A stretch of DNA of 64,000 nucleotides from Rhizobium sp. P38BS-XIX (GCF_012641435.1 NZ_JABAIJ010000004.1:288428-352427); one strand, 5' to 3'. Shown: positions 43,802-54,318, numbered from the stretch's first letter. Notes: a model not told the origin generated them from the letters alone. Made by a program: numbers and translations.

Positions 43802-44498
43802 AGTCGAAAATCTGTCGGCCGGCTATGGTCCGACGCGCGTGCTGGAGGGGGTTTCCTTTTCGGTCCCGGCCGGTGGCCGGCTGGCCGTGCTTGGCCGCAA
43901 CGGCATGGGCAAGAGCACGCTGCTTGCCACACTCGCCGGCCAGACCCGGCGCTATGAAGGCCGCATCCGGCTGGGTTCGGCCGATATTGCCGGGTTGCCC
44001 AGCGCCCGCCGCGCCCATCAGGGCCTCGGCTATGTACCGCAGACGCGCGACGTCTTTCCGACACTGACCGTCGAGGAAAATCTGTCCGTCGGGCTCAAAG
44101 GGCGGCCGAAGAGCGCCCTGCAGGAAGCCTATGACATGTTCCCGCGCTTGAAAGAGCGACGTCGCAACCTTGGCGGACAGCTGTCCGGCGGCGAGCAGCA
44201 GATGCTGTCGACCGCACGCACGATCCTCGGTCGCCCTTCCGTCCTGCTTCTGGACGAGCCGTTGGAAGGGCTTGCGCCCGTCATTTGCGAGGAACTGATG
44301 GCGGCCTTTGCCACGCTCGCCAAGGCGGGCGACATGACGATCCTGCTTGTTGAGCAGAGGATCCAGAGCGCGCTCGATTTCGCTAGCGACGTCATTATCC
44401 TGGAGCGCGGGCGGCTTGCCTGGAAGGGGACGCCCGAGGCTCTGGCCGCGGATCATGACACGGTCGAGCGTTTGCTCGGCGTCGGCGGATTGCATTAG
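43782..44498 (+). CDS. pcaX: ABC transporter ATP-binding protein (LivF-type)
   Basis: 238-residue ATPase of the LivF type with Walker A GRNGMGKST, signature LSGGEQQM and Walker B VLLLDEPLEGLAP. The ATG at 43782, inside the end of pcaW, is chosen because it begins the conserved domain (PLEVENLSAGYGPTRVL); the frame is open upstream without domain content. It is the last gene of the five-gene transporter operon. Confidence 0.89.
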   Translation: MPATPLEVENLSAGYGPTRVLEGVSFSVPAGGRLAVLGRNGMGKSTLLATLAGQTRRYEGRIRLGSADIAGLPSARRAHQGLGYVPQTRDVFPTLTVEENLSVGLKGRPKSALQEAYDMFPRLKERRRNLGGQLSGGEQQMLSTARTILGRPSVLLLDEPLEGLAPVICEELMAAFATLAKAGDMTILLVEQRIQSALDFASDVIILERGRLAWKGTPEALAADHDTVERLLGVGGLH

Positions 44499-44632
44499 AA
44501 GCGCCGCTGTCGGCCGAAACCCAATCACAAGAGGTCTAAAGAGCGAGCCGCACGCGTCGAGATGCGTGTGATTGCAGCGCATGTTCGGTCTGTCGTAACA
44601 TGCTGCCTGCCTATTCTTGGAGGAGGTGCAGG

Positions 44633-45025
44633 ATGGACCGTGTTACGGGAGGCTGCCTGTGCGGCAAGGTGCGGATTGTCGCGTCGGGACGGCCATATCG
44701 GGTCGGCATTTGTCACTGTTTCGATTGCCGCAGGCATCATGGTGCCCTTTTTCACGCTTCCGCGATTTTTCCTGAGGGCGCGGTGGCGGTCGAAGGTGAG
44801 ACGCGCGATTATGCTGGCCGCTTTTTCTGTCCGCATTGCGGTTCGTCCGTCTTCTCGAAAAGCGAAGACGAAATCGAGGTGAACCTGGGGTCTCTCGATG
44901 CTCCGGATCAGTTTTTGCCAACCTACGAACTCTGGACCGCACGACGTGAAGGCTGGCTGCCGCCATTTCCATTTGCCAGACAATACGAGGGGGATCGCAG
45001 GGGAACGGGCCGGTTTGAAGACTAG
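44633..45025 (+). CDS. GFA-family zinc protein
   Basis: 130-residue protein of the GFA/CENP-V-like family, small zinc-binding proteins often labelled glutathione-dependent formaldehyde-activating enzymes, a label that rests on few members. Metal-binding cysteines are visible in GGCLCGKV, CHCFDCRRHH and FFCPHCGSSVF. The ATG at 44633 follows GGAGGAGG. It lies alone between the transporter operon and the hydantoinase; no functional link is evident. Confidence 0.85.
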   Translation: MDRVTGGCLCGKVRIVASGRPYRVGICHCFDCRRHHGALFHASAIFPEGAVAVEGETRDYAGRFFCPHCGSSVFSKSEDEIEVNLGSLDAPDQFLPTYELWTARREGWLPPFPFARQYEGDRRGTGRFED

Positions 45026-45096
45026 TTGATATCCGTCGCGCACGCCACGCGGGACAAAAACTGTTGATCGCATCAGCTCCCAGCAATTCATGTTGA

Positions 45097-45120
45097 CGAT
45101 AAAACGTCGACGATTTATCG
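45097..45120. promoter_or_regulatory. 24-bp near-palindrome upstream of the hydantoinase gene
   Basis: CGATAAA-A-CGTCGACG-A-TTTATCG: the arms and the 8-bp centre are exact inverted repeats, with one mismatched pair. It overlaps a -35-like TTGACG (45093-45098) and lies 43 bp upstream of the start codon. The MarR-like regulator encoded downstream is the obvious candidate to bind it. Confidence 0.55.
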
Positions 45121-45163
45121 ATATATTATCATTGTTAGTGGCGTCGTTCTGTGGGAGGCCGGT

Positions 45164-48100
45164 TTGTCGGAGAAGATTTCGGGTCGTTGGGATTTCTGGA
45201 TCGATCGCGGCGGTACGTTTACCGACGTGGTCGGGCGCGATCCGTCCGGTGCTCTCCACGCCCGTAAAGTCCTCTCGGAAAACCCCGAGGCGTACCGCGA
45301 TGCGGCCGTCCATGGTATCCGTCTCCACCTCGGTCTCGGTAAAGGCGAACCGGTTCCAGAAGGTGCGATCGGCGAGGTCCGCATGGGCACAACGGTTGCC
45401 ACCAATGCGCTGCTCGAGCGCAAGGGCGAACGTCTTGGCCTGGTGACGACAAAGGGTTTCAGGGACGCTTTGCGCATCGGCTATCAGGAACGCAAGAAGA
45501 TCTTCGCGACCGAAATCGTCAAGCCGGAAGCGCTTTACGAAGATGTCGCCGAGATCGAGGAGCGCGTGCTTGCCGACGGGACCGTGGAGCTTGCTCTGGA
45601 CGAAAAGGCTGCAGAAGGGGCGCTGCGCGATCTCCTTGCAAAGGGCTATCGCTCGGTCGCCATCGTCTTCATGCATGCCTACAAGTTTCCGGCGCACGAG
45701 GCTGCGGTCGCCCGGATCGCACGATCCCTCGGCTTCGAGCAGGTCTCCGTCAGCCATGAGGTTTCGCCGCTCATCAAGCTTGTGGGACGTGGCGATACGG
45801 CCGTCATCGATGCCTATCTCTCGCCGGTACTCGGGCGCTATATCCGCCAAGTCTGCGATGAGCTCGATGTCGAGCGCACCGGTGCGCGGGTCATGTTCAT
45901 GATGTCATCGGGCGGTTTGACCGCTGCCGACATGTTCCAGGGCAAGGACGCCATTCTCTCTGGCCCTGCGGGCGGCGTCGTCGGTCTTGCCAAAACCGGC
46001 GAACAGGCAGGCTTTGCCAATGTCATCGGCTTCGACATGGGCGGCACTTCCACGGACGTGGCGCATTTCGACGGCGAATATGAGCGAGCCTTCGAGACGG
46101 AAGTCGCCGGTGTACGCGTGCGCGCGCCGATGATGCTGATCCATACCGTGGCCGCAGGCGGTGGTTCGATCCTGCATTTCGATGGCGATCGTTTCCGCGT
46201 CGGTCCGGATTCGGCCGGTGCCTTTCCGGGACCTGCCTGTTACCGCAATGGCGGCCCGCTTGCCGTCACCGACGCCAACGTCATGGCCGGCAAGCTCCTG
46301 CCGGAATTCTTCCCCTCCATCTTCGGCCCCGACCAGGATCAGCCGCTGGATGTCGAGACGGTGCGCGTCAAGTTCGCGGCGCTTGCAGCCGAAATCGGCG
46401 ATGGCCGCAGCCCGGAAGATGTCGCGGACGGCTTCATCCGCATCGCCGTTGCCAACATGGTCGAGGCGATCAAGAAGATTTCCGTTCAGCGCGGCTATGA
46501 CGTGACGCGCTATGCGCTGAACTGCTTCGGCGGCGCCGGCGGGCAGCATGCCTGCCTGGTTGCGGATGCACTCGGGATGAAGAGCATTCTTCTGCATCCG
46601 ATGTCCGGCCTTCTTTCCGCCTATGGCATGGGGCTTGCCGATATCCGGGCAACGCGCCAGAAGGCGCTCGGGGTTCCCCTCGATGATGCCGCGCCAAAAG
46701 CGATCGCGGCACTCGGCGGCGAATTGCGCGGCGAATGCGTGCCCGAACTGGAAACGCAGGGCGTCGCAACGGTCGAGATCAAGACGGTCCAGCGCGCCCA
46801 TATCCGCTACGCCGGCACCGATACGCTGCTGGCCGTCGAAACGACTTTCCCCGAGATCGATGACCCCGCGCGATTGCGCAGCCAGTTCGAGACGCTGCAC
46901 AAGCGTCGCTTCGGCTTCGTGGCCGAAGACAAGCCTCTCGTCGTCGAAGCTGTCGAGATCGAAACCATCGGCGGCGCGGCTGCCGATATTGCAGTCGAGC
47001 TGGAGGCTGCTGCTGAAGGTGAAGCGCAAGCGACCAGGCAGACGTCCTTCTATTCGAACGGCGAAAGCCACGGCGCAGCCGTTGTCCTGCGTCAGGCGAT
47101 CAAGCCAGGCCAGACTGTGACCGGCCCGGCCATCATCATCGAGCCGAACCAGACGATCGTTATCGAGGACGGCTGGCAGGCGCGGCTGACGCTCAAGGAT
47201 CACATCGTCCTCAAGCGCATCAAGGCGCTGCCGGAGCGCAATGCCATCGGCACCAAGGCCGATCCCGTCATGTTGGAGATCTTCAACAATCTCTTCATGT
47301 CGATCGCCGAGCAGATGGGCATGACGCTGCAGAACACCGCCTATTCGGTCAACATCAAGGAACGGTTGGATTTCTCGTGCGCCGTCTTTGACGCCGAAGG
47401 CAATCTGGTCGCCAATGCGCCGCACATGCCGGTTCATCTGGGCTCGATGGATGCGTCCGTGGCAACCGCGATCCGCGAAAATGCCGTCATCCATCCGGGC
47501 GACGTCTTCCTGATCAACGCGCCCTATAACGGCGGTACGCATCTGCCTGACCTCACCGTCTGCACGCCGGTTTTCGACGATGTCGGCAAGAGCATTCGCT
47601 TCTGGGTCGCCAGCCGCGGCCATCATGCCGATATCGGCGGAATTTCGCCGGGATCGATGTCGCCGCTTGCCACCCATATCGAGGAAGAAGGCGTCTATAT
47701 CGACAATTTCAAGCTGCTCGATCGCGGCCGCTTCTGTGAGGCGGAACTTACGAAGCTTTTGACTGGCGCGCGCTATCCGGTGCGCACGCTCGCGCAGAAC
47801 ATCAATGATTTGAAGGCCCAGGTCGCCGCCAACGAAAAGGGCGTGGCCGAGCTGAAGAAGATGATCGCGCTCTTCGGTGAAGATGTCGTCGATGCTTACA
47901 TGGGTCACGTTCAGGACAATGCGGCCGAAAGCGTGCGTCGCGTTCTCGACCGTCTGTCGGATGGCGAATTCAGCTATGAGATGGATCAGGGCTGCAAGAT
48001 CGTCGTCAAGATTTCGATCGACAAGGACAAGCGCGAGGCAACGGTGGATTTCACCGGCACGTCGGCGCAGCGCCCGGATAATTTCAATGCGCCGCAGCCG

Positions 48101-48790
48101 GTCACACGCGCGGCCGTGCTTTACGTCTTCCGCGTGCTCGTCGAGGCGGATATTCCGATGAATGCCGGCTGCCTGAGGCCGATCCGGATCATCATCCCCG
48201 AAGGCACGATGTTGACGCCGAAATATCCGGCGGCCGTCGTTGCCGGCAATGTCGAGGTTAGCCAGGCCGTGACGAACTGCCTGTTCGGCGCGGTCGAGGC
48301 ACTTGCCGCTGCTCAGGGAACCATGAACAACCTGACCTTCGGCAACGAGACCTATCAGTACTACGAGACGATCTGCTCCGGTGCGCCGGCGGGCCCGGGT
48401 TTCAATGGCGCCGATGCCGTTCACACGCATATGACCAATTCGCGCCTGACCGACCCCGAAATTCTCGAGACGCGTTTCCCCGTCGTTCTGGAGGATTTCC
48501 ACATCCGGCCGAATTCGGGCGGACGCGGTAAGTGGAATTCCGGTAACGGTACGCAGCGCACGATCCGCACGCGCGAAAAGCTGGAATTCGCCATCCTCTC
48601 CGGCCATCGGCGCGTGGCGCCTTTCGGCGTCAAGGGCGGTGAAGCGGGTCAGACCGGCCGCAACTACGTCCGCCGCAACGATGGCAAGATCGATGAGTTG
48701 ATCGGCTCGGCCCACACCGTCCTCGAGCCTGGCGAAGCGTTTACGGTGGTCACCCCAACAGGCGGCGGCTACGGGAAGAGGGGCGGCTAG
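45164..48790 (+). CDS. Fused hydantoinase A/B (5-oxoprolinase-type) protein
   Basis: 1208-residue ATP-dependent amidohydrolase in which HyuA-like and HyuB-like parts are joined, as in 5-oxoprolinase. Residues 1 to about 690 carry the actin-like ATPase motifs [36 protein letters not shown] and [12 protein letters not shown]. From about 700 the HyuB part begins ([20 protein letters not shown]) and ends with [12 protein letters not shown]. The likely substrate is 5-oxoproline or a hydantoin. The start is a TTG, supported by GGGAGG upstream and by the position of the first domain strand. A MarR-like gene follows on the same strand. Confidence 0.9.
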   Translation: MSEKISGRWDFWIDRGGTFTDVVGRDPSGALHARKVLSENPEAYRDAAVHGIRLHLGLGKGEPVPEGAIGEVRMGTTVATNALLERKGERLGLVTTKGFRDALRIGYQERKKIFATEIVKPEALYEDVAEIEERVLADGTVELALDEKAAEGALRDLLAKGYRSVAIVFMHAYKFPAHEAAVARIARSLGFEQVSVSHEVSPLIKLVGRGDTAVIDAYLSPVLGRYIRQVCDELDVERTGARVMFMMSSGGLTAADMFQGKDAILSGPAGGVVGLAKTGEQAGFANVIGFDMGGTSTDVAHFDGEYERAFETEVAGVRVRAPMMLIHTVAAGGGSILHFDGDRFRVGPDSAGAFPGPACYRNGGPLAVTDANVMAGKLLPEFFPSIFGPDQDQPLDVETVRVKFAALAAEIGDGRSPEDVADGFIRIAVANMVEAIKKISVQRGYDVTRYALNCFGGAGGQHACLVADALGMKSILLHPMSGLLSAYGMGLADIRATRQKALGVPLDDAAPKAIAALGGELRGECVPELETQGVATVEIKTVQRAHIRYAGTDTLLAVETTFPEIDDPARLRSQFETLHKRRFGFVAEDKPLVVEAVEIETIGGAAADIAVELEAAAEGEAQATRQTSFYSNGESHGAAVVLRQAIKPGQTVTGPAIIIEPNQTIVIEDGWQARLTLKDHIVLKRIKALPERNAIGTKADPVMLEIFNNLFMSIAEQMGMTLQNTAYSVNIKERLDFSCAVFDAEGNLVANAPHMPVHLGSMDASVATAIRENAVIHPGDVFLINAPYNGGTHLPDLTVCTPVFDDVGKSIRFWVASRGHHADIGGISPGSMSPLATHIEEEGVYIDNFKLLDRGRFCEAELTKLLTGARYPVRTLAQNINDLKAQVAANEKGVAELKKMIALFGEDVVDAYMGHVQDNAAESVRRVLDRLSDGEFSYEMDQGCKIVVKISIDKDKREATVDFTGTSAQRPDNFNAPQPVTRAAVLYVFRVLVEADIPMNAGCLRPIRIIIPEGTMLTPKYPAAVVAGNVEVSQAVTNCLFGAVEALAAAQGTMNNLTFGNETYQYYETICSGAPAGPGFNGADAVHTHMTNSRLTDPEILETRFPVVLEDFHIRPNSGGRGKWNSGNGTQRTIRTREKLEFAILSGHRRVAPFGVKGGEAGQTGRNYVRRNDGKIDELIGSAHTVLEPGEAFTVVTPTGGGYGKRGG

Positions 48791-48875
48791 GAACATCATA
48801 CCAAAGCTGGGCGCCAGTCTATGCCCGGTTTTGGCAATCTTGCAGGTGCCTTGATCCGTTCGAAGGAGTTTTCAG

Positions 48876-49403
48876 GTGACGTCCGAGGAAAAGAGTAGAC
48901 CGCGCGATTTGATCGTCTCGTCGGCCCATCTGGCGGATGGCAGTTCGCCGGCCTTGTCCGAGCTCGAATACGGATCAATCCTCTTTTCCCATGCGTTCAA
49001 CCGCTGGCTGGTCCGTTGCATGGCGGCCGCCGGTGTGCCTGGCCTTTCGCCGGTCGAAATCCTGATTATTCATTCGGTGCGGCATCGCGACCGGCCGAAA
49101 ACACTTGCCGATCTCTGCCTCGTCCTCGACATCGAAGATACCCATGTGGCGAACTACGCCATCAAGAAGCTCGAAGCGGCCGGGCTGGTCAAAAGCGGCA
49201 AGGCCGGCAAGGAAAAGACCATCCGGGTGACCGACAGGGGCCTGGACGCGCTGCAGCGCTATACGGAAATCCGTGAGCGGCTGCTTGTCGAGGCGACGAA
49301 AGTGTCCGGTCTTTCCCAGGACGGCCTTTCCGATATCGCCTCACATCTTCGCGCCCTGTCGGGTTATTACGAGCAGGCCGCGCGCTCGGCTGCAACTCTT
49401 TAA
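48876..49403 (+). CDS. MarR-like winged-helix regulator
   Basis: 175-residue DNA-binding protein. The winged helix lies at residues about 55-125 (SPVEILIIHSVRHRDRPKTL, DTHVANYAIKKLEAAGLV, then the wing KAGKEKTIRVTDRG). The first 30 residues are a polar extension. The start is GTG with AAGGAG upstream. It lies 85 bp after the hydantoinase gene on the same strand and probably controls it; relatives are often found next to hydantoinase and 5-oxoprolinase genes. Confidence 0.85.
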   Translation: MTSEEKSRPRDLIVSSAHLADGSSPALSELEYGSILFSHAFNRWLVRCMAAAGVPGLSPVEILIIHSVRHRDRPKTLADLCLVLDIEDTHVANYAIKKLEAAGLVKSGKAGKEKTIRVTDRGLDALQRYTEIRERLLVEATKVSGLSQDGLSDIASHLRALSGYYEQAARSAATL

Positions 49404-49700
49404 CGATTACGGTTGAGAGTTCGACTTCATCACAAAGTTGTGTAGGCCATCACTTTCCCTGGCGCAAGCCCGCTTGAAGGTCCGTGCGCGAGCGGATGTT
49501 CCCCGGGCCTTATCTATTATGTCATTTTATACCTATATTAGGCTTGTGCGATCCGCTGGCGGTCATCCGCCAAGCGGTCCCGATCGATGAAACGATGGGA
49601 TCCAGTTTTTACCAAGGCACGACTTTTAAAAATTGCTGGCTTCGCACGATAGCAAAAGTGTGCTTCTGTTGACCGAAAGGGGAATGGTGTAAAAACTTCC

Positions 49701-50531
49701 ATGAACAACGATAGTTTCGAGCTGAAGTTCTGGGGCGTGCGGGGTAGCATCCCTGTATCGGGACCGGAATTTGAGCGGTACGGCGGCAATACGTCGTGCA
49801 TTGAGTTAAGGCATGAAGGCAGGCATATCTTGTTCGACGCCGGGACCGGTTTGCGCGAAGCGGCCGCGTCTCTTGCGAAGGAAGGGGTCCGGAATATCGA
49901 TCTCTTCTTCACCCACTCGCATTATGATCACATTATCGGCTTGCCTTTCTTCAACGCGATCTATGATCCGCGCGTCAGCGTAGATCTGTGGTCCGGGCAT
50001 CTTGCCGGCAAGACGACCACGCGGCAGCTGATCGGTCAATTCATGCGACCGCCCTGGTTTCCTGTCGAACCCGATATCTGTCGCGCCACGATGAATTTCC
50101 GCGATTTCGCCGCCAGCGATACGCTGAAGCCGCATCCAGGTATCGTCATTCATACCGCCAGGCTGAATCATCCGGGCGGCTGCATCGGTTATCGCATCGA
50201 GTGGTCCGGCCGGATCATCGCCATGGTCTACGATACGGAACATGTGGCCGGCAAAATCGATGAGACGGCTCTGGAGCTGATGGCCGGTGCGGATCTTGCC
50301 ATCTATGACGCGACCTATCTCGAATCGGAAATGCAGAAATACCTGGGCTTTGGCCACTCCACGTGGGAGGAAGGCATTAAGCTTGCCGAGAAGGCCGGCG
50401 CCAAACGATTGGCGCTTTTCCATCATGCTCCGGGACGCACCGACCGCGAACTGGACGAGATGCAGCGCGATGCGCAGAAGCGTTTTCCGCAAGCCTTCTT
50501 CGCGTTTGATGGCCAGTCGCTGCAGCTCTGA
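49701..50531 (+). CDS. MBL-fold metallo-hydrolase
   Basis: 276-residue metallo-beta-lactamase-fold hydrolase. It begins with KFWGVRGSIPVSGPEF, carries the metal motif THSHYDH (HxHxDH) and then the later ligands in HPGGCIGYRI, MVYDTEH and GHSTW. The start motif is common to a group with phosphodiesterase-like members (PhnP and cyclic nucleotide phosphodiesterase relatives). Activity on a cyclic nucleotide would fit the three cyclase-like genes nearby, but that is inference. It converges on the deacetylase-like gene. Confidence 0.8.
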   Translation: MNNDSFELKFWGVRGSIPVSGPEFERYGGNTSCIELRHEGRHILFDAGTGLREAAASLAKEGVRNIDLFFTHSHYDHIIGLPFFNAIYDPRVSVDLWSGHLAGKTTTRQLIGQFMRPPWFPVEPDICRATMNFRDFAASDTLKPHPGIVIHTARLNHPGGCIGYRIEWSGRIIAMVYDTEHVAGKIDETALELMAGADLAIYDATYLESEMQKYLGFGHSTWEEGIKLAEKAGAKRLALFHHAPGRTDRELDEMQRDAQKRFPQAFFAFDGQSLQL

Positions 50532-50559
50532 AAGCCGGCAGCGACAGACCTGGTCAAAC

Positions 50560-51306
50560 TCAATGTACGAAATCGCCAACCGGCCGCCATTCTATGGCGG
50601 CATGGCTCGCAGTTTCCTCAAATAACGTCTCGACAAAATCCCAGGCGAGATCATCATGCACGAGATGGTGCGTCATGATGCCGATCGGCTCATCATTCCC
50701 GGCGAAGCGGTTCTGCAGTTCCTCTACGAGATGTCCAAGGATTTCGGCATGGGGCAACCCGCCGCGCGCGCCATGCCATCTCATGATGTCGATATGCGTG
50801 TTGATCAGCCCGATCGGCGATTGTTTCGCCAGGCCAAACACCGAAACGGCACGGTAACCGAAGGGGGCCAGATGCGGCAAGAACGCGTCGTCGATCCGGT
50901 TCCAAGGCGGCACGAGCAGCGGAATGAATTGCGATGGATAGAGGGCTTTGATCTTGTCAAAGCCGCGATGAAGCTCTTCGAGCACGATTTCCTGTGGCCG
51001 GTGCAGGCCAAGCTCCTGCTTCTTGGTGTCGTCGGGCGCATAGTTCTGATGCGTCCAGCCGTGCACGGTGGCGGTAACGAGGTTTTCGCGCGACAGTCGC
51101 TCGGCCAGCGCCTCGCCGGTCGGCCCGGGAATGATCGCAAGCGCCATCGGCACATCGAAACGATTGGCAAGAGACAGAAGCCGATCGAGCGCCGGGGTCG
51201 GTTCGATGGCGTCGTCGTCGCGGAACCAGAATTTGGCCGTCTTGCCGGCCTCGCTCCATCGCCGCAGCTCGTCGCGCAGCGGCTGCCACTCGGCTTTATC
51301 GCTCAT
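50560..51306 (-). CDS. Polysaccharide deacetylase-like protein
   Basis: 248-residue cytoplasmic-looking protein of the carbohydrate esterase 4-like fold. The metal-site pattern is kept: an early Asp pair (FWFRDDDAIEPT) and an HxxxH motif (HGWTHQNY), then LVPPWNRID. No signal peptide is present, unlike peptidoglycan deacetylases. Its start overlaps the end of the glycosyltransferase gene by 11 bp, so the pair probably modifies one glycan. The ATG at 51306 is chosen by domain start; the frame is open far upstream inside the neighbour. Confidence 0.8.
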   Translation of the reverse strand: MSDKAEWQPLRDELRRWSEAGKTAKFWFRDDDAIEPTPALDRLLSLANRFDVPMALAIIPGPTGEALAERLSRENLVTATVHGWTHQNYAPDDTKKQELGLHRPQEIVLEELHRGFDKIKALYPSQFIPLLVPPWNRIDDAFLPHLAPFGYRAVSVFGLAKQSPIGLINTHIDIMRWHGARGGLPHAEILGHLVEELQNRFAGNDEPIGIMTHHLVHDDLAWDFVETLFEETASHAAIEWRPVGDFVH

Positions 51307-52393
51307 GATAGGTTTCTCCCAGATGGTTTCGAAGAATGGTTCGAAGTCGTTTCGATGCGGCGACGAGGGACCGCTCGTGATGGACGAAGTCATAGGCCGC
51401 ATTCGCCATCGTCTGTCGCTGCTTGCGATCCTGCAATAGCTGGACGATGGCATCTGCGTAGGCTGCAATGTCGCCTTCGGGTGTGAGGAGGCCGGTCTTA
51501 TTCGCCATGACCACCTCAGGCACTCCAGCCGTGGCCTGGGCAACGACCGGCAGGCCTGCCGCCTGCGCTTCAAGATAGGCAAGGCCATAGGCCTCGTTGC
51601 ACCCCGGCCAGACATAAAGCCCGGCCGTTGCCAGCTCATGCGCGATCTCCGTCGTGGGGAGCTCCCCGCGCCAGGTGATCCGCCTCTCTCCCATCGCGGA
51701 AAACAACGATCTGACCTCGGCTCGCATCGGACCGTCGCCAATGATGGTCAAGGTCCAGTCCTGATCGCGAATACGATCGAGGGCGGCGGCAAGCATGGTG
51801 TAGCTGTCGAATTTATCGCCTTTTCGCAACATCGCCACGACCGCCAATCGCTGCGGATCCGCGTGGCCGCGGGTAAACGGCGTAGTATCGATGAACGGAA
51901 GGAACCGCTCGTAGCGCCCTTCCGGAATGGCATCGCGCAAACCGATCCGATCCCGTTCGGTAAAGCACAGATTGACGCTTGCCAACCGAACCGCATCGGC
52001 GATCAGGCGTTGGTTTTCTCCCCAGCCGTTCGCATCGTGGCGACGGGAATAGGAGGCTTCGGCGGTGATATAGGGAATGCCGAGTTTTCGAGCGATGGAC
52101 GGCCCGATCAGATCGGGTGTTTTGTAATAAGGGTGATAGGTAAACCAGAGTTCCGGCGCCGGCTCATCATGCCCACGGTCAAGAAGACTATTTATCTCGC
52201 GGCCCGCTTGCAGCGCGATTTCGGCGCGTGGTGCGTCTTCCGGCGTCGGCGTGAAGCTTCGAAGTTCCGACGCGATGTCGACCTGATGTCCTGCCATTTC
52301 GAAGGCCGCAATCATCTGACGCGCCATCAGCCGATCGCCCGACGGCACCGGATGATTGGGGGATTTCAGCGGAGCATAGAAGGCAATCTTCAT
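51296..52393 (-). CDS. Family 4 glycosyltransferase
   Basis: 365-residue GT-B-fold retaining glycosyltransferase. The N-terminal half starts KIAFYAPLKSPNHPVPSGDR; the C-terminal half has the donor-binding pattern LTIIGDGPMRAEV, YVWPGCNEAYGLAYLEAQAA with the EX7E-type motif, and GLPVVAQATAGVPEVV. It is soluble or peripheral, acting on an unknown lipid-linked or surface glycan. It is co-transcribed with the deacetylase-like gene and divergent from the cyclase gene. Confidence 0.88.
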   Translation of the reverse strand: MKIAFYAPLKSPNHPVPSGDRLMARQMIAAFEMAGHQVDIASELRSFTPTPEDAPRAEIALQAGREINSLLDRGHDEPAPELWFTYHPYYKTPDLIGPSIARKLGIPYITAEASYSRRHDANGWGENQRLIADAVRLASVNLCFTERDRIGLRDAIPEGRYERFLPFIDTTPFTRGHADPQRLAVVAMLRKGDKFDSYTMLAAALDRIRDQDWTLTIIGDGPMRAEVRSLFSAMGERRITWRGELPTTEIAHELATAGLYVWPGCNEAYGLAYLEAQAAGLPVVAQATAGVPEVVMANKTGLLTPEGDIAAYADAIVQLLQDRKQRQTMANAAYDFVHHERSLVAASKRLRTILRNHLGETYHER

Positions 52394-52593
52394 GGTGCCG
52401 ATGGATGGTTGACAATTAAGTGATGGTACGAGCGCGGATTGTGAGAGGATTGCCCGAATTCCGGCCGGTTGCGTGACGATAAAATCCCTGCTTCAAAAAG
52501 CCGCATTCTCGACAGTGCGCGGCGTTGCGGCTAGATGAATAGGCGATAGCCGTTTTCCGGCTTATTGTGAACGGACAATTTATATTGGGTTTG

Positions 52594-54318
52594 ATGACCA
52601 GCCAGGCAAGAAAGCCAATCCTGTCCGATCGCCTTGTGCGCAAGTTCCGCCTCGGTTCGGGCTTGGTGGTATTCACGTTCGTCATCATGCATCTAGCCAA
52701 TCATGCTCTCGGGCTGATTTCGCTCAGCGCGGCCGAGCACGGGCAACTGTGGTTCAAGGCGGTATGGCGCAATCCGGTCGGAACCGTCCTCCTCTATGGA
52801 GCCCTTGTCGTTCATATCACGCTGGTGCTTCGGATGCTTTATCGCCGCCGGACCTTGGTCATGCCCGCAAGCGAGGCATTCCAGATCGTCACCGGCCTGC
52901 TGGTGCCGCTGCTCTTGATCGACCATATCGTCTCGACACGCGTCGTCCATGAAGTCTACGGCTATCATGATACCTATAAGGCGATCGTTCACAGCCTGTG
53001 GGTCACGTCACCCATCAACGGTGTGCGTCAGTCGCTGGTCCTGCTCATCGTCTGGCTTCATGGCTGCATCGGAGTCCATTTCTGGCTGCGTTACCGCCCC
53101 TGGTATACGATGATCGCTCCGGTCGTACTTTCCTTTGCCATCGTGCTGCCGGTTCTCGGGTTGCTCGGTTTTGCCGCCATGGGAAGGGTCGTGACGCATG
53201 AGGCGGCCCAGGCGGATGAACGTGGCTACAGTGGCGGCTATTATAGCGATATCAGCAGTTATGGCGAAGGCGGATCGGTGCCCGGTACGCAGATGGCTGA
53301 CGCGCTTTTACCGTATCGAGCCGGCTTCTATGGCGCGTTCAGCCTGTCGATCGCCGCGCTCTTCGGTTTCCGAGCTCATCGGCGGATACGCGAGCGGCAA
53401 CATCAGGTCGCGGTCCGCTATGGAGGCGGCGAGGTTGTCTATGCGCCACAAGGTTTCAGCGTCCTTGAGGCAAGTCGCCTCGGCGGCATACCGCATTATT
53501 CCGTCTGCGGCGGCAAGGGACAATGTTCCACCTGCCGCGTTCAGGTCATCGAAGGCGGGGAAAACCTGCCGCCGCCGGAGGCGATGGAACAGAAGACGCT
53601 GAACCGGATCGGTGCCACGCCGGATATCAGGTTGGCGTGTCAGTTGCGGCCGACGGCAAATGTCAGCGTCGTACCCCTGTTGACACCAATGGCCGAGGCG
53701 ACAATCCCCGTATACACGCAAGCGGCCAGCCCAGGGCGCGAGCGCGAGATCGTCGTCTTCTTCTGCGATCTGCGTCACTTCACGTCGCTGACGGAAGCCC
53801 GGCTGCCGTTCGATATCGTTTTCCTGCTCAATCGCTATTTCGCGATCGTTGGCCGTATCATCGAAGAGAACGGCGGCAGGTTGGACAAGTTCATCGGTGA
53901 CGGCGCGATGGCGCTGTTCGGGCTGCGCACCACCCCGAAAGAGGCGAACCGACAAGCGCTGAAGGCTGCGGCGGCGATCGTGCGGGAAATCGACAAATTG
54001 AGTGCGGAGTTGGCGGAGGAGCTCTCGGCCCCCCTCGAGATTGCCATCGGACTGCACACAGGCTCAGCCGTTGTCGGCTCCATGGGATATGGCAGCGTCA
54101 AGAACGTGACCGCCATCGGCGACACCGTTAACGTTGCCAGCCGCCTCGAAAGCGTCGCCAAGGAATATAACACGGCGCTGGTGTTTTCCGAGCCGGTCGC
54201 TCGGCTTTCGGAAGTCGATATTGACGGCATCGAAAGCCGTGAGATCGCGGTGCGCGGCCGCGGTGAAGCTTTGCGGGTCTATATCGTCTCGAAGGAAGCG
54301 AGCAGCCGTTTTTCCTGA
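52594..54318 (+). CDS. cyaC: CyaC-type adenylate cyclase with diheme-type membrane anchor and ferredoxin domain
   Basis: Redox-sensing adenylate cyclase of 574 residues. Residues about 15-265 form a six-helix anchor with histidines at 33, 37, 74, 111, 119, 156 and 162, like the diheme anchor of succinate:quinone oxidoreductases. A [2Fe-2S] ferredoxin domain follows with C305, C311, C314 and C349. The class III cyclase domain has both metal Asp (392, 436), the adenine-selecting Lys432 and Asp510, and Asn513/Arg517. This is the architecture reported for Sinorhizobium meliloti CyaC, a quinone-responsive cyclase. The ATG at 52594 starts the conserved part; a GTG at 52567 is possible. Confidence 0.9.
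   Translation: MTSQARKPILSDRLVRKFRLGSGLVVFTFVIMHLANHALGLISLSAAEHGQLWFKAVWRNPVGTVLLYGALVVHITLVLRMLYRRRTLVMPASEAFQIVTGLLVPLLLIDHIVSTRVVHEVYGYHDTYKAIVHSLWVTSPINGVRQSLVLLIVWLHGCIGVHFWLRYRPWYTMIAPVVLSFAIVLPVLGLLGFAAMGRVVTHEAAQADERGYSGGYYSDISSYGEGGSVPGTQMADALLPYRAGFYGAFSLSIAALFGFRAHRRIRERQHQVAVRYGGGEVVYAPQGFSVLEASRLGGIPHYSVCGGKGQCSTCRVQVIEGGENLPPPEAMEQKTLNRIGATPDIRLACQLRPTANVSVVPLLTPMAEATIPVYTQAASPGREREIVVFFCDLRHFTSLTEARLPFDIVFLLNRYFAIVGRIIEENGGRLDKFIGDGAMALFGLRTTPKEANRQALKAAAAIVREIDKLSAELAEELSAPLEIAIGLHTGSAVVGSMGYGSVKNVTAIGDTVNVASRLESVAKEYNTALVFSEPVARLSEVDIDGIESREIAVRGRGEALRVYIVSKEASSRFS

Noticed and set aside
39911..44498. Annotation of the ABC operon as a leucine/isoleucine/valine importer
   Set aside because: The family allows it, but the position after pcaB, the PcaQ-like site and the match to the pcaMNVWX layout favour protocatechuate.
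44530..44580. Terminator after pcaX
   Set aside because: CACGCG and TGCGTG form only a five-pair imperfect stem without a T-run.
45905..48799. Very long open frame on the minus strand (about 960 codons)
   Set aside because: It is the antisense shadow of the hydantoinase gene, whose domains and motifs are intact; the antisense product shows no recognisable domain.
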